Shown piece by piece: positions 15,253 through 23,711 of a stretch of 64,000 nucleotides of DNA. The position numbers and the translations under genes were made by a program. The first letter of the stretch is position 1. Each line of letters opens with the position of its first letter. Source of the stretch: Porphyromonas sp. oral taxon 278 str. W7784 (lineage in GTDB: Bacteria > Bacteroidota > Bacteroidia > Bacteroidales > Porphyromonadaceae); contig NZ_KI259230.1 in the NCBI RefSeq assembly GCF_000467855.2, positions 23,525 through 87,524 on the forward strand. The letters are read 5' to 3'. A model generated the notes under the pieces. It saw nothing but the letters and a program-made list of their open reading frames with translations, was not told the DNA's origin and searched no databases.

Positions 15253-16494
15253 CTAGCCGCCGAAGTCGTCGAAGAAGAGCTGCGAGCGCTCGACGCCGAG
15301 GTTCTCAAGCATTACCTTCACGGCGTTGGCCATAGGACCAGGACCGCACATGTAGTACTCGATGTCTTCGGGTGCTTCGTGATCCTTGAGGTAGTTGTCG
15401 TAGATGACCTGGTGGATGAAGCCCGTGTAGCCCGTCCAATTGTCCTCGGGCTGAGGATCGGAGAGGGCGATGTGGAAGCTGAAGTTGGGGAACTGCTTCT
15501 CGATCTCACGGAAGTCTTCTTCGTAGAAGATCTCCTTCTTGCTTCGTGCCCCGTACCAGTAGGATACCTTGCGGCTCGTGTGGAGCGTGCGGAAGAGATG
15601 GAGGATCTGTGCTCGCAGTGGCGCCATCCCTGCACCCCCACCGATGTAGAGCATCTCGGCATCCGTGTCCTGGATGTGGAAGTCCCCGTAAGGACCACTC
15701 ATGCGTACCTTGTCTCCAGGCTTGAGGGAGAAGATGTACGAGGAGGAGATACCGGGAGAGACGGGGAGCCACTTGTGCGTAGCGCGGTCCATAGGAGGCG
15801 TGGCGATACGTACGTTGAGCGTGATGATGTTCCCTTCGGCGGGGTAGTTGGCCATCGAGTAAGCACGGATGGTCTCCGTGTCGTTCTTACACGTCAGGCT
15901 CCACATGTCGAAGTGATCCCAGTCGCTACGGAACTTCTCGTCGATATCGTAGTCGGCGTACTTGATGTCGTACTTGGGGATGGTGATCTGCGCATAGCTA
16001 CCGCTCTTGAAGTTCATGACTTCGCCTTCGGGGAGCTTCACGACGAACTCCTTGATGAAGGTGGAGACGTTGCGGTTGGAGATGACTTCGCACTCCCATT
16101 CCTTGACACCGAAGACCGACTCAGGTACGATGATCTGCATGTCTTCCTTGACCTTGGTCTGGCAGGCTAGACGCCAGTGCTCCTTCTGCTCCTTGCGGGA
16201 GAAGAAGCCCGTCTCCGTAGGCAGGATCTCTCCGCCCCCTTCGACGACACGGCAGCGGCACTGACCGCACGACCCGCTACCTCCACAAGCCGAGGAGAGG
16301 TAGATGTTTTCGCTCTGGAGCGTATTGAGGAGCGTACCCCCGATGGGTACTTCGGCTTCTTTCTCCCCGTTGATCGTGAGCTTGACATTGCCCGAAGGGA
16401 TGAGCTTGCTCTTAGCCACGAGCAGGACGATGACAAGCAGTAGCGTGAGCAGCAGGAAGACTGCTACGCTGACGAGTATAATCGTTGTATTCAT
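15253..16494 (-). CDS. nqrF: Na+-translocating NADH:quinone reductase subunit F
   Basis: The 413-residue NADH-oxidising subunit has one N-terminal membrane helix (residues 5-27). A ferredoxin-type domain follows with the 2Fe-2S ligands in SACGGSGSCGQCRC (about residues 69-82) and a further Cys in RLACQT. Next are the FAD-binding RAYSMANYP and the NADH-binding IGGGAGMAPLRAQI plus YYMCGPGPM. Electrons pass from NADH through FAD and the cluster into the pump. It is the last gene of nqrABCDEF, 18 bp after nqrE, with a terminator downstream. Confidence 0.96.
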   Translation of the reverse strand: MNTTIILVSVAVFLLLTLLLVIVLLVAKSKLIPSGNVKLTINGEKEAEVPIGGTLLNTLQSENIYLSSACGGSGSCGQCRCRVVEGGGEILPTETGFFSRKEQKEHWRLACQTKVKEDMQIIVPESVFGVKEWECEVISNRNVSTFIKEFVVKLPEGEVMNFKSGSYAQITIPKYDIKYADYDIDEKFRSDWDHFDMWSLTCKNDTETIRAYSMANYPAEGNIITLNVRIATPPMDRATHKWLPVSPGISSSYIFSLKPGDKVRMSGPYGDFHIQDTDAEMLYIGGGAGMAPLRAQILHLFRTLHTSRKVSYWYGARSKKEIFYEEDFREIEKQFPNFSFHIALSDPQPEDNWTGYTGFIHQVIYDNYLKDHEAPEDIEYYMCGPGPMANAVKVMLENLGVERSQLFFDDFGG

Positions 16495-16512
16495 TACTTA
16501 GAGTCTTCGCTA

Positions 16513-17130
16513 TTACATCTTGACACCAGAGAAGCTGAGGAAGGCAATACCCATCAGCGCTGTGATGATGAACGTGATCCCGAGGCCACGTAGAGGCTTG
16601 GGGATGTCCGAGTACTGGATCTTCTCACGGATAGCCGCCATACCTACGATGGCGAGCATCCAGCCGATCCCCGAGCCAAAGCCGTAGATCGAAGCTTCGC
16701 CGATGGTGGGGAATTCACGCTGCTGCATGAAGAGCGATCCCCCGAGGATAGCACAGTTCACAGCGATCAGTGGGAGGAAGATCCCTAGCGAAGCGTACAG
16801 CGAAGGGCTGAAGCGCTCCACGAGCATCTCTACCAGCTGGGTGAAGGCCGCGATGACAGCGATGAAGATGATGAAGGAGAGGAACGAGAGGTCGATACCC
16901 GCTGCTTCAGCTCCTAGGAGCCAATCCAGCGCCCCCTGCTTGAAGACCTTCGTCTCCAGGAGGTAGTTGATCGGCAGCGTGCAGGTCAGGATGAACGTGA
17001 CCGCAATACCCAAGCCAAACGAGGTCTTAACGTTCTTCGATACCGCCAGGAAGGAACACATCCCCAGGTAGTAGGCGAAGATCATGTTATCGATGAAGAT
17101 CGACCTAAAGAATAAGGCTAATGAATCCAT
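16513..17130 (-). CDS. nqrE: Na+-translocating NADH:quinone reductase subunit E
   Basis: The 205-residue protein has six transmembrane helices and belongs to the NqrDE/RnfAE family. Characteristic stretches are [17 protein letters not shown] near the N-terminus, whose cysteine is a ligand of the intramembrane iron centre, and [17 protein letters not shown] in the middle, whose cysteine is the second such ligand. With NqrD it forms the inverted-repeat pair in the membrane core. Gene order and spacing match other nqr operons. Confidence 0.95.
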   Translation of the reverse strand: MDSLALFFRSIFIDNMIFAYYLGMCSFLAVSKNVKTSFGLGIAVTFILTCTLPINYLLETKVFKQGALDWLLGAEAAGIDLSFLSFIIFIAVIAAFTQLVEMLVERFSPSLYASLGIFLPLIAVNCAILGGSLFMQQREFPTIGEASIYGFGSGIGWMLAIVGMAAIREKIQYSDIPKPLRGLGITFIITALMGIAFLSFSGVKM

Positions 17131-17162
17131 TCTTTGTTAGTTCTTATTTGTCGTGGGTGATT

Positions 17163-17804
17163 CTAGTTTTCTTGTAGCTCCTTGTTGTACGAGCGGTGGA
17201 TCCAGATGAGTACTGCCACGGAGATGAGCGCCATAGGAGGCAGGATCATCAGCCCGTTGTTGACGTAGCCGTGGATCCCATCGGTAGCGTAGAAGCTCTG
17301 TGGGATGACCTGGAAGCCAAGGAGTGTACCCGAGCCGAAGAGCTCACGGAAGAAGCCCACTGCGATCAGCACGAGTCCGTAGCCGAAGCCATTACCAAGA
17401 CCGTCGAGGAAGGACTCCCAGGGACCATTCCCAAGGGCGAAGGCTTCGAGGCGACCCATGAGGATACAGTTCGTGATGATGAGCCCGACGAAGACGGACA
17501 GCTGCTTACTGACGTCGTAAGCATATGCCTTGAGGATCTCGCTGACCAGCGTTACGAGCGTCGCTGCCACGACGAGCTGGACGATGATACGGATGCGGTT
17601 AGGGATGCCCTTGCGCAGGAGGGAGATGACCACGTTAGCGAAGGCAACGACGATGGTCACAGAGAGCGCCATCACGATGGCAGGCTCGAGCTTGGAGGTC
17701 ACAGCCAGTGCCGAGCAGATACCCAGCATCTGTACCATGATTGGGTTATTCTTGCTCAGAGGCCCGAGGAGCGTTTCTTTATTCTTTTTATTCCAGAGAG
17801 ACAT
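17163..17804 (-). CDS. nqrD: Na+-translocating NADH:quinone reductase subunit D
   Basis: At 213 residues with about six helices, this is the NqrE paralogue. It shows NPIMVQMLGICSALAVTSKLEPAIVM near the N-terminus and VFVGLIITNCILMGRLEAFA in the centre. Each block has the conserved cysteine used for the Fe centre shared with NqrE. It starts two bases after the nqrC stop, so translation may be coupled. Confidence 0.95.
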   Translation of the reverse strand: MSLWNKKNKETLLGPLSKNNPIMVQMLGICSALAVTSKLEPAIVMALSVTIVVAFANVVISLLRKGIPNRIRIIVQLVVAATLVTLVSEILKAYAYDVSKQLSVFVGLIITNCILMGRLEAFALGNGPWESFLDGLGNGFGYGLVLIAVGFFRELFGSGTLLGFQVIPQSFYATDGIHGYVNNGLMILPPMALISVAVLIWIHRSYNKELQEN

Positions 17805-17806
17805 AG

Positions 17807-18541
17807 CTACTGAGCATTAGAGGTTTCGAGGAACTTTTGGAAGGGAGCGAGGCTGTGGTGGAGCATGTCGTGCACACCGTTGCTGGTGAGGGTACCACCA
17901 GAGATACCATCGACATAGTCCTGTGTGTCGGACTTCTGTCCTGCCTTGACTACAGCGATCCCGGTGAAGGTACCTTCACGGAAGAGCTGCTTGCCCTTGA
18001 ACTGGTTAGCGAAGCGAGGCGTCGAGATCTCAGCACCAAGCCCTGGCGTTTCCCCAGCGTTGCCGAAGTCGGCACCTTCGATCGTAGAGTGGTCTGTGGC
18101 ATCGACGGCGAGGTAACCCCAGATCTTATTCCAGAGCCCAGCACCATTGAGGGGGAAGACATAGAGCTTCTTGCCGTCGACTTCAGCGACGAAGACGGGG
18201 AGGTCACGCTTCTCGCCCTTAGCGATGAGCTTGTAGTCGAGCTCGGTGTTGGCGTTGAAAGCTTCGCTACTACCGACCTGGTCACCTTCGAAGGTCTTGA
18301 CGACCTGTCCTTCGGCATTCACGAGGAGTTCCTGCTTGATGAGCTCCTTGTAGGTAGAGATGACTTCTGCCTTGGGAGCAGTCTTGCCGAGGGCACGGAG
18401 GATCTGCTCCATCTTGTCGATGCTAGCGTTCTCTTCCTGTGCAGGCTTGAGCAGGATATTCGCACCAGCCAGCAGGACTGCTGCGAGGATGACCATCACG
18501 GCAGCGTAGATGATCACGTAGGAATTCTTATTGGTATTCAT
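17807..18541 (-). CDS. nqrC: Na+-translocating NADH:quinone reductase subunit C
   Basis: The 244-residue periplasmic FMN subunit is anchored by one N-terminal helix (residues 8-28). The FMN_bind domain holds GLWNKIWGYLAV and, near residue 216, DGISGGTLTSNGV, where the threonine takes covalent FMN from the ApbE transferase. The site reads SGGT here instead of the SGAT I recall for Vibrio; the acceptor threonine is present. The gene lies 15 bp after nqrB. Confidence 0.94.
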   Translation of the reverse strand: MNTNKNSYVIIYAAVMVILAAVLLAGANILLKPAQEENASIDKMEQILRALGKTAPKAEVISTYKELIKQELLVNAEGQVVKTFEGDQVGSSEAFNANTELDYKLIAKGEKRDLPVFVAEVDGKKLYVFPLNGAGLWNKIWGYLAVDATDHSTIEGADFGNAGETPGLGAEISTPRFANQFKGKQLFREGTFTGIAVVKAGQKSDTQDYVDGISGGTLTSNGVHDMLHHSLAPFQKFLETSNAQ

Positions 18542-18556
18542 CGTATGCTGCGTGGA

Positions 18557-19762
18557 TTAGTTCTTGTTCTTAGCTACGAGACGAGCCTGACGCTTGCTGA
18601 CATTGCGTTCGACGACGATGTAGTCGATCAGCGGAGCGAAGGTGTTCATCAGGAGGATAGCGAGCATCATCCCTTCAGCGTACCCAGCGTTGAGGACGCG
18701 GATGAAGACGACCATGACCCCGATGAGGAAGCCGTAGATCCACTTACCGGTCTCTGTGCGAGTGGCCGTCACAGGGTCGGTAGCCATGAAGACGATACCG
18801 AAGGCGAAGCCACCATAGAGGAGATGCTGGAGCGCTGTGACCTGCATAGCGGGGGTAGTACCGATGGCGTTGAAGAGCGAAGCCATAGCGATGACACCGA
18901 CGACGCCCGATACCATGATCTTGTAGCTAGCGATACCCGTGAAGATCAGGATGCAGGCACCGATGAGGATAGCCAGCGTAGATACTTCGCCCACGGAGCC
19001 GGGGAGGAAGCCAAGGAAGGCATCCCAGTCGGTCAGGGGGTTCCCTAGGGTATTGTGGATGTCAGCGACATTGCCTCCAGCGATCTGCCCCAGAGGGGTA
19101 GCACCGGTGAAGCCGTCGACTACCTTCCCTTCGCCACCGAGGCCGAAGGTCGAGGAGAGGCGTACCCAGACGTTGTCTCCCGACATAGCGGCAGGATAGG
19201 AGAAGAAGAGGAAGGCACGGGTGATCAGAGCTACGTTGAAGACATTGTAGCCCGTACCGCCGAAGACCTCCTTAGCGAAGACCACAGCGAAGGCTGTAGC
19301 TACGGCGATCATCCACAGAGGGGTCTCTACGGGGATGATCATAGGGATGAGGATCCCCGTGACGAGGAAGCCCTCCTGGATCTCTTCGTGCTTGAGCTGA
19401 GCGATGATGAACTCAATACCCAGACCCACAGCGTAGGATACTACGATCTGAGGCAGTACGGAGAGGAAGCCATAGAAGAAGGTAGGCCAGAAGCTAGATT
19501 CTTGGCCGAGGGCGATGTTATGCTGTAGCCCTACGTTGTACATCCCGAAGAGGAGTGCAGGCAGGAGGGCGAAGATCACTACGCTCATCGTGCGCTTGCT
19601 GTCGATGGCGTCGTGCACGTGTGCACCACGACGCTTAGACGTAGCGTTTGGCACGAATAGGAACGTCTCTAGGCCATCGAAGACAGACTCCAAGGCCGAG
19701 AAGCGCCCACCAGGCATGAAGGCGGGCTTGATCTTATCGAGTTGTTTTCTTAAAGCGTTCAA
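18557..19762 (-). CDS. nqrB: Na+-translocating NADH:quinone reductase subunit B
   Basis: The 401-residue membrane subunit, with about ten helices, carries a covalent FMN and a riboflavin and contains the proposed sodium channel. The FMN attachment threonine lies in DGFTGATPLGQI (about residue 215). Other family blocks are KRRGAHVHDAIDSKRTMSVV near the N-terminus and KEVFGGTGYNVFNVALITRAFLFFSYP. The C-terminal half includes GGFAFGIVFMATDPVTATRT. It follows nqrA by 36 bp. Confidence 0.95.
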   Translation of the reverse strand: MNALRKQLDKIKPAFMPGGRFSALESVFDGLETFLFVPNATSKRRGAHVHDAIDSKRTMSVVIFALLPALLFGMYNVGLQHNIALGQESSFWPTFFYGFLSVLPQIVVSYAVGLGIEFIIAQLKHEEIQEGFLVTGILIPMIIPVETPLWMIAVATAFAVVFAKEVFGGTGYNVFNVALITRAFLFFSYPAAMSGDNVWVRLSSTFGLGGEGKVVDGFTGATPLGQIAGGNVADIHNTLGNPLTDWDAFLGFLPGSVGEVSTLAILIGACILIFTGIASYKIMVSGVVGVIAMASLFNAIGTTPAMQVTALQHLLYGGFAFGIVFMATDPVTATRTETGKWIYGFLIGVMVVFIRVLNAGYAEGMMLAILLMNTFAPLIDYIVVERNVSKRQARLVAKNKN

Positions 19763-19798
19763 GGTCTTTGTCTTTATATGAGTGAAACCTTCGTGTTG

Positions 19799-21154
19799 TT
19801 AGTTCATTTCCTTGTATAGCTCATCGAGACCCTGACGCACGATCTGCTGGAGGGGGATCTTGGAGGTATCGACGAATTCGCAGACGGAGAAGTCTTCGGG
19901 TGCAACTTCGTAGATCCCTCGTGCCTCCATGTCGTTGATGTTGAAGGCGATGATACTCTTCAGGAGGAACTCTGGGTAGATGTCCATGGGGAAGACGCGG
20001 TCATATTCGCCACTCATGATCATGGCACGACGACCGCCCTTGATACGAGCATCCAGGACGTACTCCTTGCTCTTAGGCATGAGCCAAGAGAAGTAGGAGC
20101 GACTACGGCTATACTCATTGAGTCGTGGGAGTGCCCAGCCGAAGACCTCGTGGACTTCGTCGCCCTCAGGGATGATCGTGATCTGATCGATCCCGTAGCC
20201 GATACGGTCATGCTCCTCATCGACCTTGATGCCGGTGAAGACATCCCCTTCGATGATGCGCTCATGGCGCTCACCCTTACCTAGGCGACCGGCGAGGACT
20301 TCGTTGAAGCGAGCTCCAGGGAGTACCTCGAGGTAGCCCGTCTCCTTAGCCTCGGAGCCTGTGAGGGCGATGGTGCGGGAGAAGTCGACCTTCCCCGTCT
20401 TGAGGAAGCGACCGATGACCAGCAGGTCACTGGCCTTGAGCGTCCAGACGGTCTCCTCCTTATTGATAGGAGCGGTGTGGTTGATCAGTACGCCCACGAG
20501 CCCTGCGGGGTGTGGTCCACGTACCTCTACACGCTCTACGCCGGCGAGACCGGTGAGCTGACCAGCGCCGACACCGATGTACACCTTACCTGAGGTGAGC
20601 TTGGTGAGGGCCGTGAGAGCCAGCTGCAGCTCATCCTCACGGCCACGTACGAGGTACTCGAACTTAGGCGCTAGGGGAGCGGTGAAGTTCGCCGTGACGA
20701 AGATGTCACGAGGCTCGGTCGTAGGACTGGCCAGGCGGTCATAGGGACGCTGCTTGAAGAAGCTGAACATACCACTCTCCAGAAGGAGGGCGAGGACCTC
20801 TGCGCGCTGCATCTTCTCGACGCCTTGGGTAGCGAACGTCTTGTATTCGGTCGTAGCATCAGGGCGCACCTCGACGCTGAGGACTTTACGCTTGGCACCG
20901 CGGTTGACGGCGATGACCTCCCCGCTGACGGGTGAGGTCAAGCGTAGCTCAGGTGAGGCCTTGTGGTACATGAGGGTATCCCCTGCGAGTACTCTGTCAC
21001 CTGGATGAACGATCACTTTAGGGATTAGCCCGATATAATCGTCGGGGACGACAGCATAGCTACTGCCCAGTGCGGCTGCAGGGAGCTGTCGCTCCTCAGC
21101 CTTTCCCTTCAGATTCAGTGTGAGCCCCTTCTTTATCGTGATAATGTTCGGCAT
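19799..21154 (-). CDS. nqrA: Na+-translocating NADH:quinone reductase subunit A
   Basis: The 451-residue soluble cytoplasmic subunit binds the complex near the quinone site. It opens with the family start MPNIITIKKGLTLNLKGKAE and contains PKVIVHPGDRVLAGDTLMYHK, a barrel-sandwich hybrid fold shared with biotinyl-like domains. Later blocks are LTGSEAKETGYLEVLPGARF and MDIYPEFLLKSIIAFNINDME. It is the first gene of the operon, with a minus-strand promoter 42 bp upstream. Confidence 0.95.
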   Translation of the reverse strand: MPNIITIKKGLTLNLKGKAEERQLPAAALGSSYAVVPDDYIGLIPKVIVHPGDRVLAGDTLMYHKASPELRLTSPVSGEVIAVNRGAKRKVLSVEVRPDATTEYKTFATQGVEKMQRAEVLALLLESGMFSFFKQRPYDRLASPTTEPRDIFVTANFTAPLAPKFEYLVRGREDELQLALTALTKLTSGKVYIGVGAGQLTGLAGVERVEVRGPHPAGLVGVLINHTAPINKEETVWTLKASDLLVIGRFLKTGKVDFSRTIALTGSEAKETGYLEVLPGARFNEVLAGRLGKGERHERIIEGDVFTGIKVDEEHDRIGYGIDQITIIPEGDEVHEVFGWALPRLNEYSRSRSYFSWLMPKSKEYVLDARIKGGRRAMIMSGEYDRVFPMDIYPEFLLKSIIAFNINDMEARGIYEVAPEDFSVCEFVDTSKIPLQQIVRQGLDELYKEMN

Positions 21155-21195
21155 AACACGTGATTGATGATTGGTTTAGTTAAATTATTTGGATA

Positions 21196-21203
21196 CAAAA
21201 GTA
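21196..21203 (-). promoter_or_regulatory. Promoter -7 element (TACTTTTG) of the nqr operon
   Basis: On the minus strand TACTTTTG matches TAnnTTTG and lies about 42 bp before nqrA. The -33 element is not clear. Confidence 0.55.
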
Positions 21204-21369
21204 CACAATCTTTGGCATACTCTACCTATAATAAGGTAGGGGATTTGGTGCAAACTCCCCATAAGGAGCTAATTCGTCCAAGACCGACTCTGAGCTCTTT
21301 GGTGGAGGCTTCGAGGGAAGCTCCGAGGGTGAAGGAATGAGTCGCTCATCTTGGGCGAAAATACCCCGT

Positions 21370-21504
21370 CGGGAGGTGCTCTCCGAAGGGGTCAAAAAGG
21401 ACCCTACGGTAGGTCGTCGAAAAAACCTACTGTAGGTCGCCTGACGATCTACCGTGGGTCGCAGAGGCGACCTACAGTAGGTTTTTTTCGCCCCCTCCCA
21501 GAGC
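21370..21504. repeat. CCTACnGTAGG palindrome cluster, copy 2
   Basis: Four palindromic units between an A-run (21394-21398) and a T-run (21482-21488) lie between the divergent nqrA and lemA genes. The flanks are inverted: GCTCTCCGAAGGGG at left faces CGCCCCCTCCCAGAGC at right. The rest of the 21155-21665 gap has no gene. Confidence 0.85.
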
Positions 21505-21665
21505 CCGCATGACAAGCGCTCTGGAGCGGGGTCGGCCAAGATGCCATAAAATGCGTATCTTGGCACATGCTTTGCTCGTGGTACAGCAAGCTAAGTATTA
21601 ACCCCGTCTCAGCACACTCCCGCTTGGGGATAGGCGCTGGGATGCTTAAAATTTGAACGAAAGCA

Positions 21666-22262
21666 ATGAAGTTCCCTAAGTGGATTATCCCCGTAGCGAT
21701 CATCGCCGTCCTCGCTCTCTGGGGGATCTCTAAGTACAACGGTCTGGTAGCGATGGATCAGAATGTCAAGAGCAGCTGGAGCCAGGTAGAGAACCAGTAC
21801 CAGCGCCGTAGCGACCTCATCCCTAATCTGGTGAATGTCGTCAAGGGCTATGCTTCGCACGAACGTGAGACCCTCGAGGGAGTCATCACGGCTCGCAGTA
21901 AGGCTACCGCCACGACGATCAACGCTAACGATATGGACGAAGCTGCACTGCAGCGCTTCCAGCAGAGTCAGGATGCCCTGTCCTCTGCTCTGTCTCGTCT
22001 GATGGTCGTCGTCGAGAAGTACCCAGATCTGAAGGCCAACGAGCAGTTCCGTGACCTCTCCTCACAGCTGGAGGGTACGGAGAATCGCATCGCTACGGCT
22101 CGTCGTGACTTCAATAACGCTGCCCAAGCCTACAATACGCACCGCAGTCAGTTCCCCACGGTCGTCGTGGCTGGTGTCTGTGGGTTCCATGAGCGCCCCT
22201 ACTTCACTGCACAGGCAGGGAGTGATGTAGCTCCTACGGTAGACTTCTCTTCAGGTAAGTAA
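21666..22262 (+). CDS. lemA: LemA-family protein
   Basis: The 198-residue protein has one N-terminal membrane helix (about residues 5-22) with the rest a helical bundle exposed outside the cytoplasm. The family signature is YNGLVAMDQNVKSSWSQVENQYQRRSDLIPNLVNVVKGYASHE, followed by LKANEQFRDLSSQLEGTENRIATARRDFNNA. The last ~40 residues differ from the consensus. The molecular function of LemA is unknown. It lies 28 bp before a TPM-domain gene, a pairing common in bacteria, so the two probably act together at the envelope. Confidence 0.92.
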   Translation: MKFPKWIIPVAIIAVLALWGISKYNGLVAMDQNVKSSWSQVENQYQRRSDLIPNLVNVVKGYASHERETLEGVITARSKATATTINANDMDEAALQRFQQSQDALSSALSRLMVVVEKYPDLKANEQFRDLSSQLEGTENRIATARRDFNNAAQAYNTHRSQFPTVVVAGVCGFHERPYFTAQAGSDVAPTVDFSSGK

Positions 22263-22290
22263 GGGGCTTCGTCCTCCCATATAAGACAAG

Positions 22291-23610
22291 ATGGACAAGA
22301 AGCATCTCGGCCTCCTGAGCAGTGTGCTTCGCTCCCTGCTCCTAGGGCTTCTCCTCCTACTCCCCCTCGGACTCAGTGCCGAAGGGCGGGTCTATACGCC
22401 AGGTCTTGTCCCCAAGGTCTTCGCCGAAGATAGCCTCCAGCTCCTCTCCGATCCCGAGGGCTATATCGATGTCGAAGATCGGGTGCGGATCAATGAGGCA
22501 CTCACAGAGATCCGTCGCTCGACGGGCGTAGAGTTCGCCGTGGTCGTCGTGCCGAGTATCGGAGATGTGGATATAGAGAGTTTCTCCACGGAGCTCTTTC
22601 GTCTCTGGGGCTTAGGCTCTAAGACGAGGAATGACGGCCTCCTGCTGACCCTGGTCATGGATCAGAGGAAGCTCCGCTTCGAGACGGGCTATGGTAGGGA
22701 GGGGATCCTCACCGATGTCTTGGCCTCTCGTATCCAGCGTCAGGAGATGATCCCACTGATGCGTGAGGGCAAGTACGGCGAGGCTGTCTATCAGGGAGTC
22801 CTCGCCGTAGGCGCTGTGATCAAGGGGGAGGAATATACCTCTGACCGACGTACTGCCCGATCGGGTGACGAGGATGATGGCTGGAGCATCTTATTGGGCT
22901 TCTGCGGCCTCATCGTCCTAGCGATGGGCTACAGCGCCTTCTCAAGTCTCAAGGAGAAGAGCCTACGTGCTCGGATCAATCCAGCAGAGGCTAGGAGTAC
23001 ATATATTGGGTTCTCCTCCTCGGTCTCACAGTACCGGACCATCCTCCTCGTCCTCTGCCCCCCGCTCGGGCTCATCTATTATCTCTATAGCAGACGTGTG
23101 CTCAGCGAGGTCCAGAAGCTCTCGAGCCTGTGCCCTCATTGCCACACGCCTCATCTCAAGATACTTTCCCCGGGAGATACCGACAGCTACCTGACACCTC
23201 AGCAGAAGAGAGAGATGGAGCTGGGCTCTCGCTACTACCACGCCTACTCCTGCTCCCACTGCGCTCATGTCGAGGTCGAAGGGCAGGATCTGGCTCCACA
23301 CTGGCATGTCTGCGAGCGCTGTGGTGCTCGTACCGTTAGCCTCGAGCGCAAGGAACCTATCCAGCGTGGACGCTATAGCGTCCGCCTGCACTATCGCTGT
23401 CACTACTGTGGCAATACTACCCACGAAGACCATGATGACGACTCAGCTCAGAAGGCTCAGGTAGCCTCTATGCTCGTCGGTGCTCTCATCGGTGGTCTTG
23501 CCCGTCGTAGCGGTGGCAGTAGCTGGGGAGGCTCCGGTGGTGGAGGCTGGGGAGGTGGTAGCTTCGGAGGAGGATCCTCTGGTGGCGGTGGCGCTACAGG
23601 AGGCTGGTAA
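22291..23610 (+). CDS. TPM-domain membrane protein with zinc-ribbon-like repeats and glycine-rich tail
   Basis: The 439-residue protein has a signal peptide (about 1-30), then a TPM domain (about 55-180: VEDRVRINEALTEIRRSTGVEFAVVVV ... GYGREGILTDVLASRIQRQEMIPLMREGKYGEAV). Two membrane segments follow (about 200-220 and 250-268). A cytoplasmic part has four CxxC pairs: CPHCHTPH, CSHCAHV, CERCGAR and CHYCGNT, suggesting two zinc ribbons. The tail is almost pure Gly/Ser/Trp, usual for YgcG-like proteins. TPM domains in plants and bacteria have weak phosphatase activity or assist photosystem repair; here the role is unknown. It forms an operon with lemA. Confidence 0.85.
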   Translation: MDKKHLGLLSSVLRSLLLGLLLLLPLGLSAEGRVYTPGLVPKVFAEDSLQLLSDPEGYIDVEDRVRINEALTEIRRSTGVEFAVVVVPSIGDVDIESFSTELFRLWGLGSKTRNDGLLLTLVMDQRKLRFETGYGREGILTDVLASRIQRQEMIPLMREGKYGEAVYQGVLAVGAVIKGEEYTSDRRTARSGDEDDGWSILLGFCGLIVLAMGYSAFSSLKEKSLRARINPAEARSTYIGFSSSVSQYRTILLVLCPPLGLIYYLYSRRVLSEVQKLSSLCPHCHTPHLKILSPGDTDSYLTPQQKREMELGSRYYHAYSCSHCAHVEVEGQDLAPHWHVCERCGARTVSLERKEPIQRGRYSVRLHYRCHYCGNTTHEDHDDDSAQKAQVASMLVGALIGGLARRSGGSSWGGSGGGGWGGGSFGGGSSGGGGATGGW

Positions 23611-23636
23611 TTCCCTCCCTCCCCTCTGTGTATCAT

Positions 23637-23696
23637 AAGGCCTCGGCCCGATAGACTAGGACGCTAGATGAGCGTCGTCTATCGGGCCGAGGCCTT
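23637..23696. terminator. Bidirectional terminator between convergent genes
   Basis: A 20-bp perfect stem (23637-23656 with 23677-23696), extended inside by GACGCT/AGCGTC, lies between the TPM gene and the helicase gene. T-runs are weak on both sides. Confidence 0.8.
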
Positions 23697-23711
23697 GCTG
23701 TATCGTTCGGG

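Noticed and set aside
15379-16170. Long plus-strand frame opposite nqrF (and others opposite nqrC and nqrD, e.g. 17837-19048)
   Set aside because: They mirror the GC-rich codons of genuine nqr genes on the other strand; composition is acidic and without domain signals.
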